This document shows positions 61,801 through 64,000 of a stretch of 64,000 nt of DNA, piece after piece. This DNA comes from Tanytarsus gracilentus (taxonomy: Eukaryota; Arthropoda; Insecta; Diptera; Chironomidae), in assembly GCA_038502055.1 (NCBI GenBank), contig JAXRKN010000044.1, forward strand, positions 964,001 through 1,028,000, written 5' to 3'. A program made the translations under genes and the position numbers. The notes beneath the pieces are model-generated. The model had not been told where the DNA came from. It saw nothing but the letters and a program-made list of their open reading frames with translations, and made no database searches. Each line of letters begins with the position of its first letter. Position 1 is the stretch's first letter.

Positions 61801-61935
61801 ATTAATGTAGCGTGGGATTATTGCCTACCTCCAATCTACCCTTATTAAAATAAATAATGTAATTTGAATGTTTCATCTTTTCGTCAGCGAAAACAAGTAG
61901 TAAAGAGAAACTCATGTACATCATATAAGGGTAAT

Positions 61936-61954
61936 AGATAGATAGATAGATAGA
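61936..61954. repeat. (AGAT)n tract at the insertion edge
   Basis: Five AGAT units directly after the left 20-bp direct repeat. Confidence 0.92.
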
Positions 61955-62737
61955 TGACAAAGAGGTAGCACGCTGGAGTTACCAGGAGGACGCGCCCGTT
62001 TTAATTTCCTTTTCCATAGCTCGAAAGCTTAGGCGAAGGATAAAAACGTAATCATGCAGAACTCTTAAGATTTCTCTTAAGAATAGAGTATAAATACCCC
62101 TTTTTTCCCCCTCAACAGCAGGCGTCCCCGCGGGAATCGCCCACCTCGGGAGCTGCAAATCATATCTTGAGAAAGACGTGAATGACGATCGAACAACCCC
62201 TCTTCGTAGTTATAAATAAAACGTTATGGACGTCCGGCAATGAGAACATACGATCCGGACGTTGTTACCCATAACGGAAATAATAGCAGCTGTACACAGT
62301 CTTGTAGTCGCTCATTGAGTGTTTCCAACTAAGCACAGCCTCAACTGAATCTTACGATTGCAGTTGGAAAAATAAATAAATAATTCAAAGGTGGTTTCGA
62401 CGGCATTGTATAAAAGTTACCGCCACTACAACCTTCCTCAGCCCTGACAAGCTGTTAGGAACTGGCCCACCCACAATACAAAACATACCAACACAAAACA
62501 AAAAGTCAAACCAATTTTATAAAAGTCTTGGTATCTTCAACCTTCCTCCATCTAATCTAGTCGATTAGCATGGGATGTACAGGTCGTAGATATTTCGTCC
62601 GTTAGTACTCGCTACTTTCTTCCTCAACTGGTCACTAAGATTAACAGTTGGTTTTGTTGGATACCAACGAATACGAAATCAAAATGTCATTAACTTGATT
62701 AAAAATTATAAGATAAAATATAAAAATAACATTTATG

Positions 62738-63045
62738 TAAAACCCAATGTTTTTTTCCTGGTGAAATTAATTAAGTTTTCTGTATCAACTCTCCGACTAA
62801 AATCATGTTTTCCTTATTCAAATCAACTCAAAAATGCAATTTATATAAAAACCATCCAAATGCGCTTATTTCCCCCTGGTTTATTTAATTAAGTTTGCCT
62901 ATCTATTCTCTGACTGTATCTGAATTTCCCCTATTCAAAACATACAAAAAAAAATGTTTTTTCTTGAAAAACCATTTGAACTCGGTTTTTCCCCCTTGTT
63001 AAGTTAATTAATAAATTTCTGTCTACTATCTGCTAAACGGGTGTT
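62738..63045. repeat. Three diverged tandem units of about 110-120 bp
   Basis: Units start near 62738, 62849 and 62967 with an AAAACC(A/C) word, followed by T-rich CCCCCTGGT/CCTGGTGAA, then TTAATTAAGTTT, CT(A/C)TC(T)G and CTATTCAAA words in the same order. They lie within the insertion at 61936-63492. Confidence 0.65.
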
Positions 63046-63512
63046 TTGATAATGAGAAAGAAAAATAAGAAGAAAAAAAAGATGCAATACCAACTTGAAA
63101 ACTAAACTTTTTTAGGTTAAAAAGATCCAGTAGAGATCCAGTAGGATCAAAACAAATAAAATTTTTAATTCCCGATCATTACAATTTCAAAGTGAAAAGA
63201 ATGATAAGAAGTGCTTAATTATACCCTTTAAAGCAAGAATGAGTGCCATTTTAGATATTTAAAGTCATTATAGAATTAAAAATAATAGAAAAAAAATTCA
63301 ATACTTGTTTTCACTCATTCTTGCTTACATACCTGACTTAATTAGATGAACTCGATGTTAAGTCGATGAACGGAACTCATAACTACCCGAAGAAAATAAA
63401 TTTAACACTAACAACTCACTAAAACACTATGAAATAATTAATTTTTTAAATTTTAATGTTTACCCATGAGGGGTAAGCAACTTTTTTTTTTCGTACATCA
63501 TATAAGGGTAAT

Positions 63513-63965
63513 TTGTATATTTTCTTCTCTTTTCACTCATCAACATGCGATCGCAATTAACTGTTTTGTTAGTGCATGTTGAACTCGAGTCGGTTTTTGC
63601 AATGTCATGGATTTTTTATAACGTGCCACACAATAAATCAAACATTTGCTTACTTCCGGCTCTAACTAGTTGAGTTAGCATGAAATAATGAGCTTCAAGT
63701 TGTCCGAAATTTTTTTCTTATTAAGTTCATAAATTTTAGTTGTTGCTAAAACAATCAATAAAAATTTGCGAGAATTTTCTAGCTCTTAAAAAGGTGTAAT
63801 GATTTCTCGAAGAGATTTGAATTGAATTAAATCGGCCACCACGTCAAAATGAAAAAGCGGGACGAAATAAATTAAAACCGAATGCGGCATTTAGCAGTGA
63901 AAGCACTCAACAAAGTACAACCTGAATGTTTCGCAAATTCCTTTTCTAATTAATTCCATTTTTAG
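63513..63965. other. Non-coding region before the window edge
   Basis: No gene or repeat seen; ends with a pyrimidine-rich stretch and CCATTTTTAG, a likely splice acceptor. Confidence 0.4.
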
Positions 63966-64000
63966 TGGATTCGTTGAACTCGGTCAGCGGCAGCCGTGAA
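63966..64000 (+). CDS. Possible start of an exon cut by the window edge
   Basis: Follows a good acceptor (CTAATTAATTCCATTTTTAG). The frame that skips two bases reads DSLNSVSGSRE with balanced codons and no stop to the edge. The minus strand is also open over this short length, so strand is not certain. Confidence 0.35.

Larger units (their letters stand above)
59782..61841. mobile_element. Foldback / Mutator-like element with 9-bp target duplication
   Basis: The element spans 59791-61832 (2,042 bp). Its ends are GGAGGTAGGCAATAATCCCA and the exact inverse, flanked by the perfect duplication AATCTACCC at 59782-59790 and 61833-61841. The inverted arms run to about 60624 and from about 60990, more than 800 bp each, around a spacer of about 360 bp. 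The outer arms hold several copies of a palindromic subrepeat (GGAAATAATTCCACTA ... TAGTGGAATTATTTCC). Inner arms match with some divergence, and the left arm has an extra segment of about 65 bp near 60310-60375. A 9-bp duplication and long arms with subrepeats are typical of foldback elements and non-autonomous Mutator-like elements. No transposase frame. Confidence 0.9.
61916..63512. mobile_element. Insertion of about 1.56 kb flanked by 20-bp direct repeats
   Basis: GTACATCATATAAGGGTAAT occurs at 61916-61935 and again, identical, at 63493-63512. Between them are 1,557 bp. The left edge starts with (AGAT)n, the right edge with a T run. Read on the minus strand this would be an insert ending in an (ATCT)n tail, as some non-LTR retrotransposons do. 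The left half is GC-richer than its surroundings and has a TATAAATA box (62089-62096), an AATAAA run near 62371-62382 and an inverted repeat around CGTTATGGACGTCCGG (62222-62237 with 62253-62276). The right half has three diverged tandem units. No reverse transcriptase frame is present. A duplication this long points to target-primed reverse transcription, but the class is open. Confidence 0.7.

Noticed and set aside
61936..63492. Interpretation of the insertion as a solo LTR
   Set aside because: A 20-bp flanking duplication is too long for retroviral-type integration (4-6 bp), and TG...CA ends are not present at the borders.

Overview
The window is AT-rich eukaryotic DNA with spliced genes. 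Introns are mostly short GT-AG (about 50-120 bp), with some of several kilobases. A complete atypical protein kinase C in the insect form, a heat-inducible small heat-shock protein cluster, and the intron and repeat style point to a dipteran, probably a nematoceran (midge or mosquito). I cannot resolve family or species. Genes were rebuilt by hand from open frames plus splice sites and phase matching; many open frames are chance products of AT richness.

Layout. (1) 0.3-0.9 kb, plus strand: a two-exon gene for a 158-residue protein resembling the DUF4485 family. (2) 2.7-30.4 kb, minus strand: three tandem paralogues that I do not recognise. All share a block of the form ELYRxAAxxxG, C-x5-C-x-C-x2-C, QSRYF, followed by acidic sequence. 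Paralogues 1 and 2 have homologous first exons (YVLNT core) and second exons of identical length (257 nt). Paralogue 3 is longer and has a PPxY motif. A separate exon at 46.8 kb matches in phase and may be an upstream exon of paralogue 1; if so, that intron contains the heat-shock genes and aPKC. (3) 13.05-13.52 kb, plus strand: a candidate three-exon small gene nested between paralogues. (4) 35.0-39.7 kb: four intronless small heat-shock protein genes, two minus and two plus, each with a TATA box and heat-shock elements. (5) 40.3-42.3 kb, plus strand: complete aPKC in three exons. (6) 43-64 kb: almost gene-free and rich in repeats, with a possible exon starting at the right edge.

Mobile DNA. 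A 1.04-kb non-autonomous hAT-like element lies at 17.68-18.72 kb (8-bp target duplication, unusually GC-rich ends), inside an intron of paralogue 2. A 2.04-kb foldback/Mutator-like element lies at 59.79-61.83 kb, with arms over 800 bp and a 9-bp target duplication. A 1.56-kb insertion at 61.94-63.49 kb is flanked by perfect 20-bp direct repeats. A repeat unit at 42.99-43.96 kb combines inverted termini, a (GTCC)n tract and a 129-bp tandem array.

Functionally the recognisable genes are independent: a polarity kinase, a stress-chaperone cluster and a small unknown protein. The Cys-motif paralogues are the most novel content. They look like small intracellular proteins without membrane segments, and their genes are large relative to their coding length, which is typical of developmentally regulated loci.
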